Position numbers and translations under genes: made by a program. From Rhodospirillales bacterium (lineage in GTDB: Bacteria; Pseudomonadota; Alphaproteobacteria; ATCC43930; CGMCC-115725), in NCBI GenBank assembly GCA_027315365.1, contig DAHUYF010000149.1, forward strand, positions 1 through 36,166: a DNA stretch of 36,166 bases, given 5' to 3'. Below are positions 25,009 to 33,896 of the stretch, in pieces. The stretch's first letter is position 1. Every line of letters starts with the position of its first letter. The notes below the pieces were generated by a model, which did not search any database, was not told the origin of the DNA, and worked only from the letters and a program-made list of their open reading frames with translations.

Positions 25009-26273
25009 CGTTCGGGGCGCTTCGCCTCGGGCAGGCCGCGCTGCAGCTGGCGCCGGATGCGGCGGAGGTCGCCGCCGTCGGGCGCGAAGGGATAGGAGGC
25101 GATGTTGCTCGGCGGCGAGTCGCCGAAGGGCCGGTCGCAGGCCGAGATGTCCGCCGCCGCCTTGCCCGGGCAGCCGGAGGTGCGGAAGGCGACGCCGCCC
25201 GCCATCACCGCCTCCAGCTCGGCCTGCGGATAGCCGAAATCGACGAGGCAGCCGCCGCCGTCGAAGCGCATGCGCTCCAGGCGATGGCCGCGGTAGTCGA
25301 TGAGATATCGGGCAAGCTGGACGCGGCGCCATTGCGGCCGCGGCACCGGCGGCAGATGGTCCATGAGCGACCCGGCCTCGGGAAAAAAGGCGAACATATG
25401 GCTGTGGCCGCCGAGATCGCGGATCGCTTGCACCTGCGACAGCACGTCGTGATCGCTCTCTCCCATGCCGACGATGAGATGGGCGCCGAAGCGCTCGGGC
25501 CCGAAGATCTCGGCGGCGGCGCGCAGGATCTCCCAGTACTTGTCCCAGCTGTGCGGCGACTGCACGCCGCGCCCGCGGGTGCGCTCAAACAGCTCGGGAT
25601 TGGTCGCGTCCAGCGCTACGGTGAATATCTCGGCGCCGAGATCGTAGAGCTCCTGCACGTCCTGGCGCGTCATCGTCGTCGGATTCGACAGGATCGATAC
25701 CGGCACGTGCTTCACCCGATCGACCCATTTCTTCAGCACGATGCGCGTGTCTCGATCCGAGTCCGGATGCGTGATCATGCTGATGCACATGCGGTGGAAG
25801 CGTCCGCCATCGCCGCCGGCGGCGACGATCTCGATCACCTCGTCATAGGGCACCGCCGGCCAGTCGACGCGGATGAAGTTGCGGTCGGCATAATTGCGCT
25901 CGGCCTCGCGGTGGCGCGCCAGGCCGCAATAGGCGCAGTTGGCGCGGCACCCCTCGGGATAGGTCAGCAGCAGATTGAGGCAGCGCGTGCAGTCGGTGCG
26001 ATGCATGTAGCCCTTCATCACGCCGAGCGTGATCGCCGCCGCGGTCGACATCTGCACATAGTCCGGCGAGCGCATGTTGGGCGTGAGGATGTTGTCGTTC
26101 GGCCGGTAGAGGCCGCTGGCCACGCCGCCGGCGGCCTTGACCCGCGCGCCATTGCGCGCCTCGACCGGCACCGCGGCAGGCGCGCGCGGCTGCATGCCGG
26201 CGGGATCGTTGAACGCGCGCGCGCGGCCGGTGAAGTCCGGAACCGCATCCCGCGGCATCTCTACACAGCCCAT
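25005..26273 (-). CDS. LipS-type radical SAM lipoyl synthase subunit
   Basis: A 422-residue radical SAM protein. The cluster motif is C-X3-C-X2-C (EGCRANCAYCGLA), and a second Cys pair precedes it (RTDCTRCLNLLLTYP), fitting the auxiliary [4Fe-4S] cluster that donates sulfur in lipoyl synthases. A third Cys group lies near the C-terminus (FRTSGCPGK...ISACDRPF). LipS1 and LipS2 together insert two sulfurs into an octanoylated carrier. I cannot tell which of the two this is. The ATG at 26273 has a strong GGAGGAGG site. It sits 16 bases after the LipT-like gene. Confidence 0.82.
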   Translation of the reverse strand: MGCVEMPRDAVPDFTGRARAFNDPAGMQPRAPAAVPVEARNGARVKAAGGVASGLYRPNDNILTPNMRSPDYVQMSTAAAITLGVMKGYMHRTDCTRCLNLLLTYPEGCRANCAYCGLARHREAERNYADRNFIRVDWPAVPYDEVIEIVAAGGDGGRFHRMCISMITHPDSDRDTRIVLKKWVDRVKHVPVSILSNPTTMTRQDVQELYDLGAEIFTVALDATNPELFERTRGRGVQSPHSWDKYWEILRAAAEIFGPERFGAHLIVGMGESDHDVLSQVQAIRDLGGHSHMFAFFPEAGSLMDHLPPVPRPQWRRVQLARYLIDYRGHRLERMRFDGGGCLVDFGYPQAELEAVMAGGVAFRTSGCPGKAAADISACDRPFGDSPPSNIASYPFAPDGGDLRRIRRQLQRGLPEAKRPER

Positions 26274-26289
26274 GTCGAGCCTCCTCCTC

Positions 26290-27363
26290 TCACGCCGCCC
26301 AGTATTGCGGATAGGCGATCCAGCCGGCGCGCAGCGCGGACGCGTCGGGACCGCCCCGGCCATAGGCGTCGAGCACGGTACGGCGGCGGCCGAGCGCCCG
26401 CGACAGCGCGCCGTCGAAGATATCGCCGAGTTCCTCCTCGTATTCCGCCAGCGCGCCCGGCCGGCCGGCGAGCCAGCCGGCGGCGGCGCGGCCCGCGAGC
26501 CGGCCCGAGATCGCCGCCGCGGCGATGCCGGCCCCGGTCACCGGGTTGGTCAGCCCGGCGGCGTCGCCGGCGAGCAGGACCGGCGTCTCGCCGATCGCGC
26601 CCAGGACGCTGAGACGGCCGCCGACCGGGATCGCACCACCGGTGAGGTGAGACACGCCGCCGCCGATGCGTTCCTCGGCGACGAGCCGACGGCGCAGGGC
26701 GCCGAGCAGCGGCTTCAGCAGCGGCCGGATCTCACCAGCCGCGCCGATGCCGAGATTGGCGCGCGCGTTTTTCGGAAAGAGCCAGCCATAGCCGCCGGCA
26801 TAATCGGCGTGGAGATAGATGTCCGTGGCGTCGTGCGGAGCAAGCAAAGGCACCGTGACCTGCCGCGTCTCGACCAGCGCGCGGTTGACGCTGCTGATGG
26901 CCGCGCCGATGCAGGAATGCGGCCCGTCCGCGCCGATCAGGAGCCGTGGCCGGAATCGGCTGCCATCCGAGGCGCAGACCGTGCCATCCGCCTCGATGCG
27001 GCGCACGCTCACGCCATAGCGGCACTCGGCGCCGGCGGCGGCGGCGCGCTCGGCAAGCAGCCGGTCGAAAGCGGTGCGATCGATCATGCGGCCGGGGAAG
27101 CGCGGCGTCTCGTCGGCGGGCTCCGCCGCGACGAAGGTCTGCATGCGGTCGACGGTCTGGGCGGTCACCATCGCCAGCCCCGGCACTTCCTGGTCGAGCA
27201 GCGCCGGCACGAACTCCGCGCACTGCACCGGCCGCCCGGGCTCGGCGCGGCGCTCGATGGCAACGACCCGCGCGCCCGCTTCGGCGGCCGCCGCCGCGGC
27301 GCGGCTTCCGGCGGGGCCGAGGCCCACGACCAGTACGTCGGGCGCGGCATCGGGCATGGCCAT
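26290..27363 (-). CDS. lipT: LipT-like FAD-dependent oxidoreductase (geranylgeranyl reductase family)
   Basis: A 357-residue flavoprotein. The N-terminal FAD fold reads VLVVGLGPAGSRAAAAAAEA, and the late FAD motif is GDAAGLTNPVTGAGIAAA. It belongs to the geranylgeranyl-reductase-like group found beside lipS1/lipS2 in sHdr loci, where LipT is proposed to supply electrons to lipoate assembly. It lies between the two LipS-type genes, 4 bases after one and 16 before the other. I used ATG at 27363 (MAMPDAAPD) after TGAGGCG; an upstream start would overlap the radical SAM gene. Confidence 0.82.
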   Translation of the reverse strand: MAMPDAAPDVLVVGLGPAGSRAAAAAAEAGARVVAIERRAEPGRPVQCAEFVPALLDQEVPGLAMVTAQTVDRMQTFVAAEPADETPRFPGRMIDRTAFDRLLAERAAAAGAECRYGVSVRRIEADGTVCASDGSRFRPRLLIGADGPHSCIGAAISSVNRALVETRQVTVPLLAPHDATDIYLHADYAGGYGWLFPKNARANLGIGAAGEIRPLLKPLLGALRRRLVAEERIGGGVSHLTGGAIPVGGRLSVLGAIGETPVLLAGDAAGLTNPVTGAGIAAAAISGRLAGRAAAGWLAGRPGALAEYEEELGDIFDGALSRALGRRRTVLDAYGRGGPDASALRAGWIAYPQYWAA

Positions 27364-27367
27364 CGCC

Positions 27368-28399
27368 TCAGCCGGCGCAGGCCCGACGGCCGGCGAGCCC
27401 ATCGAGCGCCACCGAGCAGCAGGCATGCTCCTGCTCGACCGGGCGGCCGATGGCGCGGGCGAGCGCCACGATGCCGGGCGCGGGATAGGCGATGCCGTCG
27501 AACCCCGCCATCACCGCATAGGCGTCGGTCAGCAGCTTGTGGGTGCCGGCGGGACGGGCACAGCCGAGTTGCACCGGCGCATGGCGAATGCGCCGGCGCG
27601 CCGCGACGAAGACGCTCGCGACGTCCTCGGACAGCACCGCCGCGAAAGGCCGGTCCGCCGGCGCGTAATAGGGCATGACCACGACCAGCACCAAGGCGGC
27701 GACGCGGTGGCGCGCGACGATCTCGAGCGCGCGCTCCTCGCCGAGCAAGCGGCCGTAATGCAGGCCGATGACGATATGCGGCACGATCTCCATGCCGGTG
27801 CCGCACAGCGCCGCCAGCGTCGCCTCGAAATCCTCGACCGGCCGGTCGAGGTGGTAGACCTGCCGGATCGTCTCCGCCGCGCCGATCACATCCATCATCG
27901 CGACGTCGATGCCGGCCGACGCCATGCGCCGGGCGCGTCGCTCGTCGAGCAGCGCCGAATGGATGGCGATGCGCAGCTGCGGAAAGTCGCGCTTCAGCGC
28001 CTCGATCGCCGGGTAGTAGCGCTCGTAGGACACCTCGTTGCGACGGTTGGAGCCGCCGGAGAGCAGAAAGCCCTTGAGGCCCTGGAGCAGGACGAGGTCG
28101 CGCACCTTGCGTTCGAGCTCCGCCGGGCTGGTCGCCGGGATCATCGGTTCCAGGATCTTCGCCTGGCAGTGATCGCAATTGAGCGCGCAGGCGCCGCCGG
28201 TGACGGAGAAGGCCGGGAAGCTGCTTTTGCCGCAGCCTCTCAGCTCGTCAGTGGCATAGGGGCGGAAGCTCGGCGTGTAGAAGCGCAACGGGCCGGGCGG
28301 CCGGTCGCGCGCCTCGGCCTCGAGCGCATCGACGAGATCGCGGTCGAGCGGCAGATCCTCCAGCGGCTCGATTTCCCGAATCAGCTCGCGCCAACCCAT
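27368..28399 (-). CDS. LipS-type radical SAM lipoyl synthase subunit, second
   Basis: A 343-residue radical SAM protein with C-X3-C-X2-C in VTGGACALNCDHCQAKIL. Upstream is RGCGKSSFPAFSV, and the C-terminus has Cys in LGCARPAG and EHACCSVALDG that could bind an auxiliary cluster. It is the other member of the LipS1/LipS2 pair and the first gene of the minus arm. Only 62 bases separate its start from the divergent lipX-like gene, so the two share a promoter region. LipS1 versus LipS2 is not resolved here. Confidence 0.82.
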   Translation of the reverse strand: MGWRELIREIEPLEDLPLDRDLVDALEAEARDRPPGPLRFYTPSFRPYATDELRGCGKSSFPAFSVTGGACALNCDHCQAKILEPMIPATSPAELERKVRDLVLLQGLKGFLLSGGSNRRNEVSYERYYPAIEALKRDFPQLRIAIHSALLDERRARRMASAGIDVAMMDVIGAAETIRQVYHLDRPVEDFEATLAALCGTGMEIVPHIVIGLHYGRLLGEERALEIVARHRVAALVLVVVMPYYAPADRPFAAVLSEDVASVFVAARRRIRHAPVQLGCARPAGTHKLLTDAYAVMAGFDGIAYPAPGIVALARAIGRPVEQEHACCSVALDGLAGRRACAG

Positions 28400-28461
28400 C
28401 GCGTCCTTCCTGCTTTCGGTTTAGCATGCCGCCGAGGGCGCTTCGCGGACGGTGATCGATC

Positions 28462-29163
28462 ATGAAGAGGCTCTGCATCCTCCAGCACACCGAAGCCGAA
28501 TTCCTCGGCCTGATGGAGGATCATCTCGAAAGCCGCGCCATCCGCTTCCAGTACTTGCGCCCGTTCACGGCGGGAAGCTCGCTCCCGGCCGATGCCGCGG
28601 GCTTCGACGGGCTGGTGCTGCTCGGCGCCGGCCCGCTGGGCATCGTCAGCGGCCCGCTGCTGCCGAGCCTCGCCGCCGAGCTGCGGCTCGCGCGCGACTT
28701 CCTGCGGCGCGACCTGCCGATTCTGGGATTCGGGCTCGGCGCCTGCCTGCTCGCCGCCGCGGCGGGCGGCGGCGCCGACGAGGCGCCGCTGCGCTTCACC
28801 CTCGGCACCGCCCGGCGCGTGGCGCCGGCCGCGCTCGGCGGCCATCTGCCGGCGCACTTTCCGCTCGCCGTCTATATGCGCGACCGGCCGGTGCTGCCGC
28901 GGGACGCCGCGGTGCTCGCCGTCGACGAGGCGGGCGAGCCGGCGCTCTTCGCCTTTCGCGGTAATTGCCTGGGGTTCCTCGGCCATCCCGGCGTCAAATC
29001 GGCGATGATCGAGGATCTCGTAATGGAATTCGACGACGCGCCGGAGGGGGTGGCGGAGACGCTGCCGCTGCTGCGCGCCGCGCAAGGCGCGATCGCCGCG
29101 GCGCTCAGCGAGATCATGGTGGGTGTGGTGATGGCTGCGCACCTGATGGAGCCGCCTCCCTGA
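28462..29163 (+). CDS. lipX: LipX-like, degenerate class I glutamine amidotransferase
   Basis: A 233-residue protein with a class I GATase fold. The nucleophile elbow normally reads G-x-C-x-G; here it is GFGLGACLL, with Gly91 in place of Cys and a displaced Cys95. The His is kept (GHPGVKSAM, His175) but the usual HPE Glu is Gly177. Glutaminase activity is therefore unlikely. GATase-like genes (lipX) occur in sHdr loci next to lipoate assembly genes, from memory of that literature. It is divergent from the LipS gene and upstream of dsrE, separated by a regulated region. Confidence 0.75.
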   Translation: MKRLCILQHTEAEFLGLMEDHLESRAIRFQYLRPFTAGSSLPADAAGFDGLVLLGAGPLGIVSGPLLPSLAAELRLARDFLRRDLPILGFGLGACLLAAAAGGGADEAPLRFTLGTARRVAPAALGGHLPAHFPLAVYMRDRPVLPRDAAVLAVDEAGEPALFAFRGNCLGFLGHPGVKSAMIEDLVMEFDDAPEGVAETLPLLRAAQGAIAAALSEIMVGVVMAAHLMEPPP

Positions 29164-29289
29164 CCGGCGCCCGGCGCGTCCTTCCTGGACCGCGGCTTCA
29201 GTACAGCACGAATCTCCGGCTGACGACATATTAAATGCGATATCTCGAATGTATAGGGCCGACGGTCGCGCGGGTTGGCGATTTCGCGA

Positions 29290-29317
29290 TTGAAACATAA
29301 TAAAAACAGAATATGAT
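29290..29317 (+). promoter_or_regulatory. candidate sigma-70 promoter of the shdr operon
   Basis: TTGAAA (29290-29295) and TATGAT (29312-29317) are separated by 16 bases, in an A/T-rich island that stands out in this GC-rich DNA. Transcription would begin near 29324, about 110 bases before dsrE and upstream of the FNR-type box. Confidence 0.5.
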
Positions 29318-29374
29318 GCCAGCTGGCGGTCGACGCGCGCAACGCAAGCTTGCCGACGGGCGGCGCGACCGACC

Positions 29375-29388
29375 TTGATATGGATCAA
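29375..29388 (+). promoter_or_regulatory. FNR/FixK-type box upstream of dsrE-shdr
   Basis: TTGATATGGATCAA matches TTGAT-N4-ATCAA exactly. Its centre is about 54 bases before the dsrE GTG, so a class II activator position (-41.5) would put the start of transcription near 29423, leaving a short leader with the ribosome site. It also lies downstream of a sigma-70-like promoter, where it could act as a block. Confidence 0.7.
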
Positions 29389-29435
29389 AGAAAGCGCCGA
29401 TCGACAAGGCGCACGCGGGAGGAGACGGAGCCGGA

Positions 29436-29816
29436 GTGGCACGCAAGCTGGTCATCATCATGGTCAATACCGATCCTCGCAACGGCGAGGAGCTCGGCGC
29501 GCCGTTCTTCCAGGCGACGGTGGCGGCAGCCATGGACTACGAGGTCGAGGTGATCTGCACCGCGACCGCGGGACAGCTGATGAAGAAGGGCGTGGCCGAG
29601 AGGCTGGTGGTGAAGCCGGGCTCGCCCAAGACGGTCTATGACTTCATCAAGGACGCGCATGGGGCGGGGGTCAAGTTCTACTGCTGCTCGCCCAATCTCG
29701 ACCTCTTCGACATGACCGGGGCGGATCTCATACCGGAATGCGCCGGCATCGTCGGCGGCGCCCATGTCATCGAGGAGGTCATGGAGAATGATGAGGCAAA
29801 GGTTCTGACCTATTGA
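29436..29816 (+). CDS. dsrE3C: DsrE-family sulfurtransferase (DsrE3C type)
   Basis: A 126-residue DsrE-like protein. MARKLVIIMVNTDPRNGEE is the family start, and the active-site region has adjacent cysteines in VKFYCCSPNLDLFDM, where a DsrE3C Cys carries persulfide sulfur. It would hand sulfane sulfur to the sHdr system, often with TusA, which is not in this window. The start is GTG with GGAG upstream; the gene lies just before shdrC1. Confidence 0.87.
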   Translation: MARKLVIIMVNTDPRNGEELGAPFFQATVAAAMDYEVEVICTATAGQLMKKGVAERLVVKPGSPKTVYDFIKDAHGAGVKFYCCSPNLDLFDMTGADLIPECAGIVGGAHVIEEVMENDEAKVLTY

Positions 29817-29833
29817 GGACGCGCGAGGTCGAG

Positions 29834-30571
29834 ATGACAGCCGCACCGATCGGCGATCCCGTGTCGAACGCCCCGGTCGTCGCCTACGAGGCCCTCGAAG
29901 CGGTGTTCGAGGACATCCGCTCGCACGCGCTTTACGACCACGAGCTGCACGGATGCCTCAATTGCGGCATCTGCACCGCCACCTGCCCGTCCGCCCATTA
30001 CTACGACTATTCGCCGCGCGAGATCGTCCAGCTGCTGTGGACCGAGAATCTCGAAGGCATCTACGAGGCGATGCAGGAGAAGATATGGGCCTGCGCCCAA
30101 TGCTACACCTGCGCCGCGCGCTGCCCCTTCGACAATTCTCCGGGCGGTCTGGTCATGATCATGCGCGAGGTCGCGATCAAGCATTCCATGCCCTCGGCCA
30201 AGGAGGCGCTCCGGCCGTTCTCGCGCGTCCTGCTCAAGGTCATCTCGACGGGCAACCAGCTCGCGCCGAACATGATTACGCGCGACGCCTTCCCCGATTG
30301 GGGACCGAACGTGACCAAGGTCGAGGCGCCGCTCGACGTGCTCCGCAAGGCGATCCCGGTGCCGACCATGCACACGACGGACACCGCCTGGGAGGTCAAC
30401 CTAAAGACCTCGGTCGAGCTCTACACCATCTGGGAAGAGACCGGCGTGCTGCAGCAGCTCGAGAGCATCGACGAGAACCTATTCGATGTGATCTGCGACG
30501 TGATGGATGAAAAGCGCGACCAATACGCCGAATGGCAGGAAGAGCAGAAGGAAGCGGAGGCCGACGCCTAG
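29834..30571 (+). CDS. shdrC1: sHdrC1, iron-sulfur subunit of sulfur-oxidising heterodisulfide reductase-like complex
   Basis: A 245-residue electron-transfer protein with two [4Fe-4S] motifs: C41-LN-C44-GI-C47-TAT-C51-P, and Cys87, 90, 93 and 97 in ACAQCYTCAARCPF. This is the HdrC layout. The C-terminus is acidic. It passes electrons between HdrB- and HdrA-type subunits of the cytoplasmic complex. The ATG at 29834 (MTAAPIGD) has GAGG upstream; an in-frame TTG at 29813 is less likely. Confidence 0.92.
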   Translation: MTAAPIGDPVSNAPVVAYEALEAVFEDIRSHALYDHELHGCLNCGICTATCPSAHYYDYSPREIVQLLWTENLEGIYEAMQEKIWACAQCYTCAARCPFDNSPGGLVMIMREVAIKHSMPSAKEALRPFSRVLLKVISTGNQLAPNMITRDAFPDWGPNVTKVEAPLDVLRKAIPVPTMHTTDTAWEVNLKTSVELYTIWEETGVLQQLESIDENLFDVICDVMDEKRDQYAEWQEEQKEAEADA

Positions 30572-30609
30572 CCGACCCGTGGCGCAGGAAATGCTGGAGG
30601 TGACGTGCG

Positions 30610-31983
30610 ATGGATGACGACAAGCTGCCACAGGGCGCCTACACCGGCTTCGGCAACGAGTGGCGTCGGCCCGAGCTCAGCCCGGATGATGCGCAGAAGG
30701 CGACCTCCTGGGTCGAGACCCGGATCGACCGGCGCTCGATGCTGACCACCAAGCAGAACGTCGAAGACGTCCGCGACATCATGTGGCAGCTCGAGAAGGA
30801 TGGCGAGATCGTCATTCACCGCGTCAGCGAGCAGCACGATCCCGTCACCGCCCGCACCCTCTACGGCTGGCAGAAACGGATCCCGACCAACCAGCTCTGG
30901 CACCACAAATCCTGCGGCCAATGCGGCAACATACCGGGCTACCCGACATCGTTGCTCTGGCTCATGAACAAGCTCGGGACGCGCTATCTCGACGAGACCG
31001 ACCAGACCTCGTGCACGGCGTGGAATTACCACGGCTCCGGCGTCGGCAACGTCGTCAGTCTTGCCGCGGTGTTCCTGCGCAACTTCCATCAGGCCTATAT
31101 GTCGGCCAAGGCGCAGGGCCTGCCCGAGGGCTACTACTACCCGCTCGTCCATTGCGGCACCTCCTTCGGCAATTACAAGGAGATGCGCAGCTTCCTGCTG
31201 CACTCGCCCAAGCTGCGCGAGCAGGTGAAGAAGATCCTCGCCAAGCTCGGCCGCCTCGTCGACGGCAAGCTGCTGATCCCCGAAGAGGTGGTGCATTATT
31301 CCGAGTGGCTCCACGTCATGCGCGCGCGCATCAACGAGCAGCGCGTGATCGATTGCAGCCATCTCCGGGCCACCGTCCATCCCGCCTGCCACGTCTACAA
31401 GATGGTGCCGGAGGACGTGATCTATGACGACACGGTGATGGACGGCAACCGCGTCGCGGTCTCCACCGGATTGCTGCAGACGCTCGGCGCGCAGGTGGTC
31501 GACTACTCGACTTGGTACGATTGCTGCGGCTTCGGCTTCCGCCACATCATCGGCGAGCGGGAGTTCACGCGCTCCTTCGCCATCGACCGCAAGATCAAGG
31601 TCGCGGTCGAGGAGGCGCGCGCCGACGTGATGGTCGGCCACGACACCGGCTGCATCACCACGCTCGACAAGAATCAGTGGATCGGGCGCGCCGTCGACAA
31701 GGTCTATGATCTCGCGATCATGGCGGATTGCCAGTTTGCGGCGCTGGTCTGCGGCGCGCATCCCTACAAGCTGGCGCAGCTCCACTGGCACGCCTCGCCC
31801 TTCGAGGGGCTGCTCGAGAAGCTCGGCATCGACTGGCAGAAGGCAAAGGCCGAATTCGAGGCCTATCTGAAGGAAGTCGCCGCCGGTCGCATCGAAACGC
31901 TCTACGATCCCAAGCAGGTGATCACCTCGGGACCGGGCTTCGTTGCGCCGGCGCTCGCGGCGAAAGGAGCGGAACCGGCATGA
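30610..31983 (+). CDS. shdrB1: sHdrB1, CCG-domain subunit with one degenerate site
   Basis: A 457-residue HdrB-like protein. The C-terminal CCG site keeps Cys260, Cys305-Cys306-Gly307 and Cys348, with Asp345 where the first Cys of the final C-X2-C is expected. The N-terminal site is altered: the usual YPGC is YPTS, CCG is SCTAW (Cys135), and only Cys182 remains nearby. So at most one non-cubane [4Fe-4S] cluster is likely. Extra Cys102/Cys105 (SCGQCG) and a long N-terminus are present. A good GGAGGTG site precedes the ATG; the stop overlaps shdrA (ATGA). Confidence 0.9.
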   Translation: MDDDKLPQGAYTGFGNEWRRPELSPDDAQKATSWVETRIDRRSMLTTKQNVEDVRDIMWQLEKDGEIVIHRVSEQHDPVTARTLYGWQKRIPTNQLWHHKSCGQCGNIPGYPTSLLWLMNKLGTRYLDETDQTSCTAWNYHGSGVGNVVSLAAVFLRNFHQAYMSAKAQGLPEGYYYPLVHCGTSFGNYKEMRSFLLHSPKLREQVKKILAKLGRLVDGKLLIPEEVVHYSEWLHVMRARINEQRVIDCSHLRATVHPACHVYKMVPEDVIYDDTVMDGNRVAVSTGLLQTLGAQVVDYSTWYDCCGFGFRHIIGEREFTRSFAIDRKIKVAVEEARADVMVGHDTGCITTLDKNQWIGRAVDKVYDLAIMADCQFAALVCGAHPYKLAQLHWHASPFEGLLEKLGIDWQKAKAEFEAYLKEVAAGRIETLYDPKQVITSGPGFVAPALAAKGAEPA

Positions 31984-33029
31984 GACCGGCGCTGGTGGTC
32001 GGCGGCGGGCCCGCGGGCCTCTCGGCGGCGCATGCGCTCGCCGCGATGGGACGACATGTGGCCCTCGTCGAGAAGGCGGACACGCTAGGCGGCGCGCCGA
32101 TCCTCACCGGCTACGCCAAGCTCGTGCCCTCGGGCGAATGGGCGAAGGACGCCATCGGCGGCATGGTACGGCGCGTCGAGGGTAATCCGCTGATCGATAT
32201 CCATCGCGGAACGGTGGTGAAGAGCTTCTCGGGCGAGCCCGGCGCCTTCCGCGCCCGGCTGTCCTCCGGGCCGGAGCTGGAGGTCGGCGCCGCCCTGCTC
32301 TGCACCGGCTTCACGCATTTCGACTCCGTCAACAAGCCGGAATGGGGCTTCGGCACATATCCCGACGTCGTCACCACCGCCCAGGTGGAGCAGATGATCT
32401 CGTCGGGCAGGGGCGTACGCTGTCCCTCCGATGGGCGCGCGCCCGACCGGGTCGCGATCCTGCTCTGCGTCGGCTCGCGCGACCGGCAGATCGGCCGCGA
32501 ATGGTGCTCCAAGATATGCTGCACCGTGTCGGCCAACATCGCGATGGAGATCCGCGAGCAGCTGCCGGGCTGCAATGTCTACATCTACTACATGGATATC
32601 CGCACCTTCGGGCTCTACGAGGACACCTACTATTGGGAGAGCCAGGAGAAGCACAAGGTCAAGTACATCAAGGCGCGCATCGCCGAGGTGACCTCGGACG
32701 GCAAGCGCCTGATCGTCAAAGGCGAGGATACGCTGGTCAAGCGGCCGATCACCATTCCCTTCGACATGGTGGTGCATGCCATCGGCATGGATCCGAATGT
32801 CGACAATATGACGCTCTCGGCGGTCTTCGACATCAAGCTCGAGAAGCATGGCCACATCGCCAAGGCGTCGAGCTATACCAGCATGTGCGGCACGTCGCGG
32901 CCGGGGGTCTTTGTCGCCGGCGCGGCGACCGGGCCGGAGACCATCGATGATTCGATCGCCCAGGGCCAAGCCGCGGCGATGGCCGCGCTCGCCCAGCTCC
33001 ACGGAAGCGTGCGGGAGGCCGCCGAATAG
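31980..33029 (+). CDS. shdrA: sHdrA, FAD and iron-sulfur subunit
   Basis: A 349-residue flavoprotein, the compact sHdrA form lacking the extra domains of methanogen HdrA. The FAD motif GGGPAG is at residues 8-13, and an HdrA-type Cys cluster is seen in REWCSKICCTVSANIAMEI, fitting an unusual [4Fe-4S] site. GVFVAGAATGPETIDDSI is the late FAD segment. It is the electron-distributing core of the complex. Its ATG overlaps the shdrB1 stop and has AAAGGAGC upstream. The next gene begins on its last base. Confidence 0.93.
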   Translation: MRPALVVGGGPAGLSAAHALAAMGRHVALVEKADTLGGAPILTGYAKLVPSGEWAKDAIGGMVRRVEGNPLIDIHRGTVVKSFSGEPGAFRARLSSGPELEVGAALLCTGFTHFDSVNKPEWGFGTYPDVVTTAQVEQMISSGRGVRCPSDGRAPDRVAILLCVGSRDRQIGREWCSKICCTVSANIAMEIREQLPGCNVYIYYMDIRTFGLYEDTYYWESQEKHKVKYIKARIAEVTSDGKRLIVKGEDTLVKRPITIPFDMVVHAIGMDPNVDNMTLSAVFDIKLEKHGHIAKASSYTSMCGTSRPGVFVAGAATGPETIDDSIAQGQAAAMAALAQLHGSVREAAE

Positions 33030-33895
33030 TGTGGGGACGCGCCAGACATAGCGCCGTGCCTGCCCAGGGACCGGTCCTCGACCTCAGCGGCCCGCGGCTC
33101 CGCCAGGCGTTCGAGCATCTCGCCGAAGCGGCCGAACCCGGCGGCGGGATCGAGCGCTATGTCGGCGCGCTGGCGCTCAAGAGCTCGCTCTTCGAGGAGT
33201 TGCTCGGCAACGGACGGGTGAGCACGCTTGGCGAGACCGAATTCTGCGACCTCTGCGGCTTCATCACGCCGGTGCGTCGGCGCGTCGGCGCCTGGCTCGG
33301 CCGGCACGGCTTTGCGGCGATGCGCCATAGGCTCGAGCGGCTGCTCATGGGACGGGCCGATGCCGCGACCGCCGATGCGCGGCTCGCCGCCTTCACCAGC
33401 AGCTTCCCCGCCGATCGCGAGCACCGCTGGGCGCGCGACCTGGCGGCCGAGATCCTGCACTTCATCGCGCCCGAGCATTATCCGCTGATGACACGCTGGA
33501 TGTGGGATGCGCGCACCAACACCGGCGTGCTGCGCGAGATCTGGCACGCCGAGCATGTCGATGCGGCCGCCATCGCCGTCGCGGACGACGTCGCCGTCTT
33601 CGCGACGCTGCGCCAGGAGCTCGAGGGCTTCCTGCGCGACAATGGCGTCTTTCGCGACCTGACCTTCTACCTCGACCTGCTCTGCGCGCACGTCTATTCC
33701 TTCTACATAAACGGTCGCGGCGGCCAGTATCTCAGGACCGATTTCGGCGCCAAGGAGGATCCGATGGCGCATACCCGCCGGCTGCTCGGCCTCGATGCGG
33801 TCGACACCGAGACCGGCCGGACCCGCCTCAAGCTGATCGACGGCACCGCCCATGTGCTGGGCGAGATGCCGCGGCTCGGGCCCGGGAGGCCCTGA
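33029..33895 (+). CDS. conserved hypothetical protein of the shdr operon
   Basis: A 288-residue soluble protein starting with GTG on the last base of the shdrA stop. It is rich in helices and has one CXXC (TEFCDLCGFITP) plus a third Cys (LDLLCAHVYSFYING). No known domain is visible to me. A hypothetical gene stands between shdrA and shdrC2 in other sHdr loci, so it is likely the same component. It may help assemble or regulate the complex; no function is shown. Confidence 0.85.
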   Translation: MWGRARHSAVPAQGPVLDLSGPRLRQAFEHLAEAAEPGGGIERYVGALALKSSLFEELLGNGRVSTLGETEFCDLCGFITPVRRRVGAWLGRHGFAAMRHRLERLLMGRADAATADARLAAFTSSFPADREHRWARDLAAEILHFIAPEHYPLMTRWMWDARTNTGVLREIWHAEHVDAAAIAVADDVAVFATLRQELEGFLRDNGVFRDLTFYLDLLCAHVYSFYINGRGGQYLRTDFGAKEDPMAHTRRLLGLDAVDTETGRTRLKLIDGTAHVLGEMPRLGPGRP

Positions 33896-33896
33896 C

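Noticed and set aside
29221-29256. Imperfect AT-rich dyad as an ArsR operator before dsrE
   Set aside because: Half-sites match at only about five of seven bases; too weak to call without footprinting.
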